A stretch of DNA of 64,000 nt, from positions 1,736,001-1,800,000 of the forward strand of contig OZ241882.1 of NCBI GenBank assembly GCA_965203255.1, given 5' to 3'. Below the pieces are notes generated by a model that was not told where the DNA came from, searched no databases, and saw nothing but the letters and a program-made list of their open reading frames with translations. The translations under genes were made by a program, and so were the position numbers. The DNA comes from JAPOUP01 sp965203255. Its GTDB lineage: Bacteria; Pseudomonadota; Alphaproteobacteria; Rhodobacterales; Rhodobacteraceae. Below, one piece after another: positions 55,628 to 63,787 of this stretch (positions within the stretch are counted from its first letter, which is position 1; each line of letters opens with the position of its first letter).

Positions 55628-56141
55628 TGACTGCCTATGGAGTAGATCTGGTCCAATCGCTCAGCGAGGTCCTTGCCCACGCCGAGGACAGAGACCCTGC
55701 CATCGTGCACGCGCTGGAGCACGCCTCCGGCGCCGGCAGGGCGATCCACCCGGAGGGACCGGAGCGGGACCGGCGGTTCGCGGAGGTCAGGGCGGACACC
55801 GGGGCTGGTCGGGCGGGGAGAGTGGTCCGAGAGCTGGAGCCCCTGAGCGGACGGACCGGGGACGTGGAGGCCTGCTGCCGCCACTTCCGGAACAGCCCCG
55901 GAAGGATGCGGTACGACAGGTGCCGCGACCGGGGCATCCAGGCCGGGAGCGGCGTCGTGGAGAGCGGCTGCCGCATGTCCGGGCTCTGGATGAAGCGCTC
56001 CGGCACCCGCTGGTCGCGGAAAGGGGCCAACGCAGTGATGTCACCCAGGTCCTGTGTCATGAACGGCAGGCTACCTGACCTGCTCGACTGGCGGGCGAGG
56101 CAGGCCATCGCCGCCTGATCAACCAACTTGAGATACACCCC
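55624..56141 (+). mobile_element. ISKra4-family fragment: transposase C-terminus and right end
   Basis: The open frame 55624-56118 contains from about residue 30 the C-terminal part of an ISKra4-type transposase: HALEHASGAGRAIHPEGP, RYDRCRDRGIQAGSGVVESG, SGTRWSRKGANAVM and RLPDLLDWRARQA. The N-terminal half is missing. The stop codon is followed at once by ATCAACCAACTTGAGATACA and CCCC, the element's right end. The same end, inverted at both termini, bounds the 7938-8146 miniature element. This is the only trace of the autonomous partner in the window. Confidence 0.8.
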
Positions 56142-56150
56142 GCTGTATGA

Positions 56151-56260
56151 GGGTGTAGCCCAGGATTCTTGTCATGCCGCTGCGGCTTGATCCGTCTGGC
56201 ACGTGGTCCAGGACTATGGGCCAAGAAATAGACCAGAGCCAAGAATCCTGGGCTACACCC
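56151..56260. mobile_element. Miniature inverted-repeat element (110 bp)
   Basis: Perfect 21-bp terminal repeats at 56151-56171 and 56240-56260 (outer GGGTGTAGCCCAGGATTC). A perfect 9-bp target duplication GCTGTATGA flanks it (56142-56150 and 56261-56269). It inserted immediately next to the right end of the ISKra4 fragment. The subterminal TCATGCCGCTGCGGCTTGATCCG region parallels the 7938-8146 element (in inverse), which shows common ancestry. Confidence 0.88.
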
Positions 56261-56295
56261 GCTGTATGAAGGAAGTTGACAAAATCACATCATAT

Positions 56296-57800
56296 GAGCC
56301 TCTTGCACAATTATTGCGGTTCGGGCGGCCGCGGCCAGCCTTTCGGTTCCGGCAGGGTCCCGTCACCGGTTCCGGCGGGTGCCCTGGGCGTTCCCATAGG
56401 TCGAAGTGTGGCGGAATGTCGCAGTTGTTGGCTTCAGGGACGCCATCCGCACACGGCTGGCCGCGCCGTCCCCTCCGGGGCGGCGTCCGAGGCGTCCGGC
56501 GCTGCCTGGGCCGGCGGTGTCAGATGGTGAGCCGCATCAGCTGTTCCACCGTCAGGGCCAGCACGCCGAAGAAAAGGTGGCAGGCCACCTTGGCGTGCCC
56601 ACGGACACGGACATGCCGGGCGCCGTAGGAGTCCTTCAGGGCGGAGTTCACCCGCTCCACGCTGGAGCGCTGCCGGTAGCGGACGCGGTCATGGCGGATG
56701 TGGCCCGCCTTCCGCTGCGCCAGAGCCTCCCTGGCGAGGCGCTCCTTCAGGGCCGCGTCGCGGCGGGGGTTGGTGTCGGTGATCGCCACGCGCCCCGTCA
56801 GGTAGGCGTGGAACCCGATCTCCAGGGAATCGTAGGCCGCGTCCATCAGTTCGTAACAGTGGTCCACCCGCAGCGCCGTCATCTTCGACAGCGGGATGGC
56901 GGCCTGGCTGTCGTGCAGCGAAGCGGAGGTCAGGATGCAGCTGATGGGGACGTCGCCATCGGCGGCGTCGATATGCAGCTTGTACCCCCTCCAGCTCTCT
57001 TTGTACCCCTTCGAGTTGCGCTTCGTGCCGGTGTCGCAGGCCTTCGGCAGCCCGCCGGCCATCTCCGCGGCGGTCATCCCGTCCCGCAGCTGCCGCTCCA
57101 GCCGGGTCGGCTCCTTCGGCCTCTCCTCCCCCTTTTTCGGGCGTCCGCGCTTTCGCTTCGGCCGCTCCTGCGGCCTCGGCTTCGGCGCCGGCCTCTCCCG
57201 CCCGACGATCGCCGTGGAGTCCCGCGATATGTGCCCGACGACCGAGCCGGCGTACGCGGAGCGGACCAGCGCCTCGTGCATCCGCTCCGGCAGACGGGTC
57301 TCCGCGAACCAGGCGAAGGCGCGGGAGAACGCCGGTTCGCTGGGAACCTCCGACACGCGGGACCAGCCGACCGGCCTGCGCAGCGTCGGGTCGTAAAGCA
57401 GCCGGTCGATCAGGACCACCGTGGTCGGCATGTCCCACACCGCCTTCGCGACGAAGGCCCGAGCCAGCGCCCTGCGGTCCGCGGGCGGGTTGCCGACGCC
57501 CCGGTGGCTGTAGTGGACGTGCCTCTCCACCTCCACCATGTCCAGGACGGCGATGAATTTGGTGTGCCTCACGCCCAGTGGGCCGACCTCCCCGGCGAGG
57601 GAGGGAAAAAGTTCCCCTTGAAAGTGCCGCCAGGCATCTGATAGACGCGAACGTAGGGACATGGAGCCGTCTCCCTGCATGTTGTGGTTTTGGTACCTGC
57701 TTCATACCAGAGGGACGGCTCCATATCCAGGCCAGCCATCAGAAAAAGTGCCCGTTTTCAGGAAAAAAACCGCTTGATCGGGAAGTTCTGCAACAGGCTC
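56296..57800 (-). mobile_element. IS5-like insertion sequence, copy B (1505 bp)
   Basis: Terminal repeats GAGCCTCTTGCACAATTATT and the complement of GCAACAGGCTC. The 4-bp target duplication ATAT lies at 56292-56295 and 57801-57804, within a longer palindromic context (ATCATAT / ATATGAT). It carries one intact transposase read leftward. It separates the 56-kb IS nest from the toxin-antitoxin genes, ending 36 bases before the antitoxin start. Confidence 0.9.
56520..57662 (-). CDS. IS5/IS1182-type DDE transposase (copy B)
   Basis: 380 residues from the ATG at 57662 (MSLRSRLSDAWRHFQGELFP), preceded by GGGAG. It is nearly identical to copy A, with differences concentrated in the N-terminal third (VEVERHVHYSHRGVGNPPAD) and a few near the end (GRVAITDT region unchanged, KERLAREAL for KERLRKEAL). 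The DDE residues ISRDSTAIVG, ELMDAAYDS and SSVERVNSALK are intact. Confidence 0.88.
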   Translation of the reverse strand: MSLRSRLSDAWRHFQGELFPSLAGEVGPLGVRHTKFIAVLDMVEVERHVHYSHRGVGNPPADRRALARAFVAKAVWDMPTTVVLIDRLLYDPTLRRPVGWSRVSEVPSEPAFSRAFAWFAETRLPERMHEALVRSAYAGSVVGHISRDSTAIVGRERPAPKPRPQERPKRKRGRPKKGEERPKEPTRLERQLRDGMTAAEMAGGLPKACDTGTKRNSKGYKESWRGYKLHIDAADGDVPISCILTSASLHDSQAAIPLSKMTALRVDHCYELMDAAYDSLEIGFHAYLTGRVAITDTNPRRDAALKERLAREALAQRKAGHIRHDRVRYRQRSSVERVNSALKDSYGARHVRVRGHAKVACHLFFGVLALTVEQLMRLTI

Positions 57801-57836
57801 ATATGATATATATTTTGTTTTCATATGGAGTCAGTC

Positions 57837-58253
57837 ATGCTTGAACCCACCCAGCACGCATCTCAACAGGCATTTGTCCAGCCAATTGACCGACATGACA
57901 GGATCGCTGCGGTCATCAAAGGCGTTGTTCGGACTGCTGATGCCTGGGGCCTGTCAAATGCTGAGGCAGCAATGTTGTTCGATGTTCCGATTGCAACATG
58001 GGGCCGTATGAAAGCTGGAACCTTCAAAGGGGTACTGGATCAAGACAAGGTCACCCGCGCAAGCCTTCTGATCGGGCTCTATAAAGGGTTGAGACTGCTG
58101 TTTAACGGACCTCTCACCTACGGCTGGCCAAAGACCGCAAATACCGGACCCGGCTTCAACGGAAAGAATCCAGTCCAGATCATGTGTGAGGGCGGCATTC
58201 CCGCAATGATGAAAATGCGTCAGCATATCGACGCATTGAGAGGTGGTATGTGA
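57837..58253 (+). CDS. Xre/MbcA/ParS-family antitoxin (RES-Xre toxin-antitoxin system)
   Basis: 138 residues from the ATG at 57837, preceded by TGGAG; an upstream ATG at 57825 lacks a good ribosome site. The N-terminal helix-turn-helix includes WGLSNAEAAMLFDVPIATWG. The C-terminal toxin-binding (DUF2384-like) region includes RASLLIGLYKGLRLLF, GPLTYGWPKTANTGPGFNG and PVQIMCEGGIPAMMKMRQHI. It neutralises the RES toxin and probably represses the operon. The GTG of the toxin overlaps its stop (GTGA). The antitoxin is intact although the toxin is not. Confidence 0.88.
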   Translation: MLEPTQHASQQAFVQPIDRHDRIAAVIKGVVRTADAWGLSNAEAAMLFDVPIATWGRMKAGTFKGVLDQDKVTRASLLIGLYKGLRLLFNGPLTYGWPKTANTGPGFNGKNPVQIMCEGGIPAMMKMRQHIDALRGGM

Positions 58254-58264
58254 TCAGGGCAGGC

Positions 58265-58308
58265 AATCTGACCGTTGTCGGTTTCACCGAACCGACAACG
58301 GTCAGATT
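58265..58308 (+). repeat. Perfect 19-bp inverted repeat at the toxin start
   Basis: Arms at 58265-58283 (AATCTGACCGTTGTCGGTT) and 58290-58308, loop TCACCG. It lies inside the toxin coding sequence, 15 bases after its GTG. It would form a very stable mRNA hairpin around codons 6-20 of the toxin, or serve as a symmetric operator. Confidence 0.85.
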
Positions 58309-58465
58309 GATCCCAACCGCCTACATCGATGAACCCGCAATGGCACCATTGGCGGATGACGCGGAAGATCTGGCGATTCTGGAAGAAATCGAGGGGCTGA
58401 CGTCGGCCCGGCAGACCATCACTCTCCCTACCCCGGGTGGGCTCCGTCCAGATGAGCTACTGACC

Positions 58466-58491
58466 GAAGCCGCCGGATGAAGCCGCCGGAT
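58466..58491 (+). repeat. 13-bp tandem duplication breaking the RES toxin
   Basis: GAAGCCGCCGGAT occurs twice without a gap. Because 13 is not a multiple of three it shifts the frame and brings in a TGA at 58478-58480. Replication slippage between the two copies could revert it. Confidence 0.95.
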
Positions 58492-58976
58492 ATGGTTGGA
58501 TACTGGTTAATGCCGCTTTCTGCTATGCGCGCGCGACGGGAAACAGATTCAATGGGCCGGAGCGGGGAGCTTGGTACGCTTCCTATGGAGAGCATGCCGT
58601 CGAGACAGCCCAGGCAGAAGTCTCCTGGCATCTTACACGCGAGCTTGAAGCAACCGGAATTTTCGAGAATACCACATCATATCGTGAGCTTTACGCAGGC
58701 TTTACTTCACAGTTCCATAAAATTGCTCCGGGTACCAAAGATTGCGTATTGAGCGCTGACCCAGCGACGGCTTATCCGGCAGGCCAGGCCCTGGCTCGTG
58801 ATGTCCTCGGTTCCGGCGGCAACGGGATCCTCTACCCTTCCTCTCGATTGCCCGGCGGGCAGTGCCTTGTCGCGCTTCGCCCACATCTCGTACAGAACAT
58901 TCGACAGGGTGAAACCTGGGACTTTGTCTGGACCGGCTCACATGTGCCGGCAACAGCCAGGAGAAATCAGAAATAG

Positions 58977-59386
58977 ACGAAGGCAACTGGAAAGCTCAGG
59001 CAGGAAGTGGCTTCGGGTATCCCTTCACCTTTGCTTCACCCTGACCATCAATCCTCCTGTTCCGCCTTCCACCCCGATGCCAGGATGGCTCGGTTCAGCT
59101 GAACGGGTTCCATGATCCGAAAGCCGGTCCGGCAACCCAGGAAACTCTTTGCCTTGCCCTTACCTCACCGAACCGCAGAATCGCCGCCAAAGGCCATCTT
59201 GCAATCCAACGAGGTTTACCGGTAGTCTTTGCAAGCGTATGCAAGGCCACGCCGCCAGAACCTAATTCAGCGCTTTTCGGGACGGAACGGTTGTGTGCTT
59301 TCCGGCAAGGACGGGGCCCCTGTATACGCCGTCTGGCACGGTGTGGCAGATGGAAATCTGGACATTCTCAGGGAGGAAGCGAACCC
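58977..59386. other. Intergenic stretch before the sugar-type ABC operon
   Basis: No supported gene. The promoter of the following operon is expected here; GGGAGGAAG at 59371-59379 is its ribosome site. No clear -35/-10 pair is visible. Confidence 0.4.
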
Positions 59387-60631
59387 ATGGGTATAATGAA
59401 ACGACTGGCGGTGGGAACCGCCCTCGCAGTTTGGGCTGGCAGTACGGCCCACGCCGGCTGCGGAATTGAAAGCGGCAACATCAGCGTGCTGGCCAACGAC
59501 TTTCCTGCGCTTCACGCGGTAGTGAACAAGGCGGAGGAATGCGCCGGCGGAAACGTCACCTTCGCGAAGAACCACACAGCTGCGCACCGCGACATCCAGG
59601 TCGCGGCGCTGACTGCGGACCCTGCGGAATACACAACCGTCATTGTCGCAAATTCCTCGATCGTGCCACTCCTGAACGAGGGACTGATCCGTCCACTCGA
59701 CGATCTGGTTGCCAAACATGGGCAGAACCTCAAGAAGCATCAACTGATCACGATCGACGGCAAGACAATGGCCATCGCGTTCATGGCGAACGCACAGCAT
59801 CTCGTGGTCCGCAAAGATATCCTTGAGCAGGTAAACGTCGAAATCCCATCTACTTACGAAGAGGTGATCGCCGCCGCGAAAGCGATCAAGGACGCCGGAA
59901 TTCTTGAGCATCCTTTCGCGATGCTAACCAAGTCCGACTGGAATCTCGGCGAGGAGTTCGTCAATATGTACCTTGGCCACGGAGGCGAATTCTTCAAGCC
60001 GGGAACAGCTGAGCCGAACGTAAACAACGAGACCGGCGTCGCCACCCTCGACATGCTCAAGTCACTGTCGGAATACTCCAATCCGGATTTCCTGACCTAC
60101 AACACCGCTACGGTTGCGCCAATCTGGGAGGCCGGCAACCTGGCTCTGGCACAGATGTGGGGATCGTCTATGGGCCAGTTGCTCGACGATGAAGGCTCGA
60201 CCCCCGAAGTCATCGAGAACACGGTTCCGGTCGGCGCGATGACAGTTGCAGGCGGAACTTCCCCGGCTTCGAGCCTCTGGTGGGACGGATTCACGATCGC
60301 TGCAAACATTTCCGACGAGGATGCGGAAGCAAGCTTCATTGCCATGGTGAATGGAGTCTCCGACGAAATGGTCATGGAGGGCGACAACAATGACAAAGCG
60401 GTCTGGCTGATGGATGCATACAAACCAGGCCCCGCGGCGGAGGGTATCTCCGCCACTGCTGGGGCAGGTGCGGAGCCGTATCCTATGCTGCCTTATATGG
60501 GCTTGCTGCACGCAGCTTTCTCCGCGGAACTGCCGGACTTCCTGCAGGGTAACGAGAGTGCCGAGCAGACGCTCGCCGACATCGAGGCTGCCTACATCAC
60601 GTCAGCCAAGGAATCGGGCTTCCTGCAGTAA
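59387..60631 (+). CDS. ABC transporter substrate-binding protein (extracellular solute-binding family 1)
   Basis: 414 residues from the ATG at 59387, preceded by GGGAGG. The N-terminus MKRLAVGTALAVWAGSTAHA is a signal peptide with cleavage after AHA. The mature part has the family-1 solute-binding fold, with FMANAQHLVVRKDILEQVNV, WNLGEEFVNMYLGHGGEFF and SLWWDGFTIAANI. Such proteins bind sugars, polyols or glycerol-phosphate-like compounds in the periplasm. A strong GC hairpin follows the stop, before the first permease. Confidence 0.88.
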   Translation: MGIMKRLAVGTALAVWAGSTAHAGCGIESGNISVLANDFPALHAVVNKAEECAGGNVTFAKNHTAAHRDIQVAALTADPAEYTTVIVANSSIVPLLNEGLIRPLDDLVAKHGQNLKKHQLITIDGKTMAIAFMANAQHLVVRKDILEQVNVEIPSTYEEVIAAAKAIKDAGILEHPFAMLTKSDWNLGEEFVNMYLGHGGEFFKPGTAEPNVNNETGVATLDMLKSLSEYSNPDFLTYNTATVAPIWEAGNLALAQMWGSSMGQLLDDEGSTPEVIENTVPVGAMTVAGGTSPASSLWWDGFTIAANISDEDAEASFIAMVNGVSDEMVMEGDNNDKAVWLMDAYKPGPAAEGISATAGAGAEPYPMLPYMGLLHAAFSAELPDFLQGNESAEQTLADIEAAYITSAKESGFLQ

Positions 60632-60641
60632 CTTCAAGCCT

Positions 60642-60664
60642 GCGGGGCCGGATCCCGGCCCCGC
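60642..60664 (+). promoter_or_regulatory. Intercistronic hairpin after the binding-protein gene
   Basis: GCGGGGCCGG, loop ATC, CCGGCCCCGC: a perfect 10-bp GC stem 10 bases past the stop codon, with no T tract. It likely stabilises the binding-protein mRNA and lowers read-through to the permeases. The design is the same as at 17442-17464. Confidence 0.65.
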
Positions 60665-60725
60665 TCACTTTCCACAAGGCCGCAGGACTCCCGCTCTGCG
60701 GGACCCTTACGGACAGGCCACGCGC

Positions 60726-61757
60726 GTGAAGCACAAGACCTTTTTCTGGTTCATACTTCCCTCGCTCGCTGCGATGATTCTGTTCATCGCACTGCCAATT
60801 GTCTCGATCGCGCTCCAGTCATTGTTCGTAGAGCACGATCAGGTGATGATCGAGGTGGAGAACTGCACGCCATTCAAGTGCGAAACTTCGCTGGTGGTGG
60901 ACCGGGAGGCGACCGCAGCGCTTAGGGAGCAACGTCCGCTCGGGCGCTTCAACGGCGTCGGCACCTACACCAACCGAAGCCATCTGGCCTTCACCGAGGT
61001 GGGAGAGGCTTGGGAAGCGTCCGCTAGCCTCAGGGATTTCGGCTCCCGGCTGATGAACCTTCCCTTCTATAAGGCACTCGCCTTTACGCTAACCTATACG
61101 ATGGTGGTAACGCCCTTTGTCATAGTCCTTGGCCTTGCCATTGCCCTCGGTGTGAACGCTCTTCCCCGAATCGTGAAAGGGCCAACGATTTTCGTTTCAC
61201 TCCTGCCCATGATCGTGACGCCGCTGATCGGCTCACTCATCCTGTTCTGGATGGTTGACGCCGACGGGATAATCGGAGCCACCCTACAACGGATTTTTGA
61301 CAACGACCAACTGTCGCTGAAAGCGTCCCATTCGCTGACCTGGATCATGCTGATTGTCTACGGCATCTGGCATTCAGCACCATTCAGCTTCATCGTCTTC
61401 TATGCCGGACTACAGACCGTACCCACCGAAACACTGGAGGCCGCGCAGATCGATGGCGCCTCGCGCTGGCAACGGGTCCGCCACGTCGTGGTTCCATACA
61501 TGATGCCCCTGGTTGTTTTCATCACACTTATGCAACTTATGGACAATTTCCGGGTATTTGAACCGATCGTCGGATTTTCGGCCTCCGCCAAGGCGACGTC
61601 CCTATCCTGGATCATCTTCAACGACCTTCGCAGTGGAGATGTCAAGCTGTTCGGGAGTGCAGCGACCACCTCGATGCTGACCATTTTCGGCGTGGTGGTC
61701 CTACTGGCACCGGTCCTTGTCCGAACCTGGCGCGACTTTAACAGAAAGGTTCACTGA
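60726..61757 (+). CDS. ABC transporter permease (sugar type, MalF-like)
   Basis: 343 residues with a GTG start at 60726 (KHKTFFWFILPSLAAMILFI follows). An unusual periplasmic loop of about 80 residues after the first membrane segment contains a CTPFKCET pair of cysteines. The EAA motif region is ETLEAAQIDGASRWQRVRHV. It forms the channel with the next permease, 3 bases downstream. Confidence 0.9.
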   Translation: MKHKTFFWFILPSLAAMILFIALPIVSIALQSLFVEHDQVMIEVENCTPFKCETSLVVDREATAALREQRPLGRFNGVGTYTNRSHLAFTEVGEAWEASASLRDFGSRLMNLPFYKALAFTLTYTMVVTPFVIVLGLAIALGVNALPRIVKGPTIFVSLLPMIVTPLIGSLILFWMVDADGIIGATLQRIFDNDQLSLKASHSLTWIMLIVYGIWHSAPFSFIVFYAGLQTVPTETLEAAQIDGASRWQRVRHVVVPYMMPLVVFITLMQLMDNFRVFEPIVGFSASAKATSLSWIIFNDLRSGDVKLFGSAATTSMLTIFGVVVLLAPVLVRTWRDFNRKVH

Positions 61758-61760
61758 GCC

Positions 61761-62642
61761 ATGGCTTCCGTAGCACAGCGCCGCCCGTTCGGCCTTGCCT
61801 TCCTAGCCTCCGCCTTTGTGGTCTTCTGGCTGATGATCGCCGCGGGACCCTTTGTGTGGACGGTCTGGGGCTCGTTCAAGGTCGAGAGCGACTTCTTTTC
61901 GAAGGCTGACTGGACATATGCGATATACGGCGTACGAACCGTGGCGGAAACCGGCGATGCCTTCACCGGCGGTGGATATTTCGGCGCCTGGATCCAAGAG
62001 GGTTTCTGGAAAAACGCGCTGAACACATCGATTGTTGTCTTCTTCACGGTGATCATCTCGCTGACCTTCGGCACGCTCGGCGGCTACGCCTTGGCCCGAT
62101 CGGGTTTCCGCTATGCGTTCTGGCTCCTTATGGCGGCACTCGTCTTCCGCGCGATGCCGCATATCACATTGGTCTCAGGATATCTGCTACCGTTCTTCCA
62201 GTGGAAGATCTGGGGGCATTTACCAACAGCAATTATCGTACTTGTTGCGATCAACCAACCCTTCACCCTTTGGATGCTGCATTCGTTCTTCCTCAACATT
62301 CCCAAGGACATGGACGAGAGTGCCATGGTCGACGGATGCACCCGACTGCAGGCATTCCGCCATGTGATCATCCCGGTCATGTGGCCAGGAGTCATCACCA
62401 CGGGTCTCTTCAGTTTCCTACTTGCATACAATGACTTTGCCGTGACCTCCATGCTGCTCAGTCAGGAAAACCTGACCATGGTGCCTAGGATCGAGAGCTT
62501 CCTCGGAACCGTCCGTCAACAGGGTCAGGTCATGTTCGCAGTGGCCGCGGTGGTCTCAGCCATGGTACCTCTTTTTTTCCTGGTGCTCTTCTTCCAGCGC
62601 CAGATCGTCAGTGGGCTGACAACCGGAGCCGTAAAGGGATAG
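61761..62642 (+). CDS. ABC transporter permease (sugar type, MalG-like)
   Basis: 293 residues with about six membrane segments. The EAA loop reads DMDESAMVDGCTRLQAFRHV. There is the usual N-terminal segment LAFLASAFVVFWLMIAAG, followed by a periplasmic stretch. It pairs with the preceding permease. No ATPase gene is seen before the window ends; it may lie further downstream. Confidence 0.92.
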   Translation: MASVAQRRPFGLAFLASAFVVFWLMIAAGPFVWTVWGSFKVESDFFSKADWTYAIYGVRTVAETGDAFTGGGYFGAWIQEGFWKNALNTSIVVFFTVIISLTFGTLGGYALARSGFRYAFWLLMAALVFRAMPHITLVSGYLLPFFQWKIWGHLPTAIIVLVAINQPFTLWMLHSFFLNIPKDMDESAMVDGCTRLQAFRHVIIPVMWPGVITTGLFSFLLAYNDFAVTSMLLSQENLTMVPRIESFLGTVRQQGQVMFAVAAVVSAMVPLFFLVLFFQRQIVSGLTTGAVKG

Positions 62643-62647
62643 ATCAC

Positions 62648-63787
62648 ATGAAACGCCACGATCACCCAGCCGTACCGCTTTCACGGCGGCATATGCCCAC
62701 TGGTTATGACATCTCGCTCGATCGCTACACGAACGGAAAGAAGGCGCGCATCCCGGACGATTATGGACCCACACAGAGCCTTCGAGGATTTGACGGATAC
62801 CGCAACATCATCGACTACATCGTGAGAATCACACACCGAATTTGGGAGAGCGCCGACCATTGCAGCGCACCACGCGATGTGGAGTACATAGGTGCCTGCT
62901 ACTCGCCGGATTCGATGGTTTATGATGATTACGGACTGCAGCTGGGCAATGCCAAGATCATCTCCGACACACATCACACGACAGGTGCCTTCCCCGACAT
63001 CATCCTCGACGCGGAGGAGGTGATCTGGGCTGGAGACGACGAGGTGGGCTTTCACACCTCACATCTAACCCGCATAATTGGTACCAACACGGGGCCGAGC
63101 CGCTATGGACCGCCAAACGGCAACCATGTGAACGTTCTGGCGATAGCAAACTGCGTGGCGCTTGAGAATGACATATTTCTTGAACATGTGCTCTACAACA
63201 CTTCCGCAATGCTCAAGCAGCTCGGGCTTGATCTCTGGAAGGAGGCCTCAAGGCTGGCAACCGAGGCTCCCCCGGGATGGCCACGGAGTCAGGATGTTTG
63301 GGATGGACTACGCCGCGCCGCGGCACCCGCCCTTCCATTATCCGAAGCCGAGCCGATCAAGGGATTCGATCCCGACGCCTTCGCGCGCGCCATTCACGAC
63401 AGCATATGGAACGGGGATGGGTCGGCAATGGCGATGCACTACGACAGTTGCCTTCAATTTGAGGGAACAACCGATCGGAGATTTGTCGGAATCGAAGCGT
63501 ATCGCGCCTATGTGGATGAACTGCGTTCGGCCTTCTGTGATCTGAACCTGCAGGTCGATGAAGTCTATTGGATGGGCAACCCGGTCGACGGCTGGCTGAT
63601 CAGCACACGCTGGAGCGCAGAGGGCACACATACTGGCGGCGCACTTTATCGCGAGCCCACGAACAGGCGATGTCAGATCTGGGGTATCACACAATGGCGG
63701 GTCGACAACGGCAAAGTTTCCCGGGAATGGCAGCTATTCAACGAATTCGACCTAATGATGCAGATAGAAGGGACACGCCATGACTGA
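62648..63787 (+). CDS. Two-domain SnoaL/NTF2-like protein
   Basis: 379 residues, start 5 bases after the permease gene. Two NTF2-like halves are visible. The first (about 45-185) has IVRITHRIWESADHCSAPRD and MVYDDYGLQLGNAKIISDT; the second (about 250-375) has YRAYVDELRSAFCDLNLQVD, LISTRWSAEGTHTGGAL and WGITQWRVDNGKVSREWQLF. The NTF2/SnoaL fold serves in cyclases, isomerases and dehydratases or as a binding pocket. Its place in an ABC importer operon suggests processing of the imported compound. The substrate is unknown. Confidence 0.8.
   Translation: MKRHDHPAVPLSRRHMPTGYDISLDRYTNGKKARIPDDYGPTQSLRGFDGYRNIIDYIVRITHRIWESADHCSAPRDVEYIGACYSPDSMVYDDYGLQLGNAKIISDTHHTTGAFPDIILDAEEVIWAGDDEVGFHTSHLTRIIGTNTGPSRYGPPNGNHVNVLAIANCVALENDIFLEHVLYNTSAMLKQLGLDLWKEASRLATEAPPGWPRSQDVWDGLRRAAAPALPLSEAEPIKGFDPDAFARAIHDSIWNGDGSAMAMHYDSCLQFEGTTDRRFVGIEAYRAYVDELRSAFCDLNLQVDEVYWMGNPVDGWLISTRWSAEGTHTGGALYREPTNRRCQIWGITQWRVDNGKVSREWQLFNEFDLMMQIEGTRHD

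Larger units (their letters stand above)
58250..58976 (+). pseudogene. RES-domain toxin, frameshifted by a 13-bp tandem duplication
   Basis: GTG start at 58250. The first frame reads RLIPTAYIDEPAMAPLADDA, EDLAILEEIEGLTSARQTIT and LRPDELLTEAAG, then stops at 58480. The next frame continues GYGWILVNAAFCYARATGNR, FNGPERGAWYASYGEHAVET and AQAEVSWHLTRELEATG, which is the RES core (Arg, Glu and Ser-rich pocket), to 58976. The shift is caused by a duplicated GAAGCCGCCGGAT (58466-58478, 58479-58491). Removing one copy restores a 237-residue protein. RES toxins deplete NAD+; as it stands only a short N-terminal peptide is made. Confidence 0.9.

Noticed and set aside
56406..57641. 411-codon frame opposite the IS5-like transposase
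   Set aside because: Antisense shadow with the same composition in copy A; no protein motifs.
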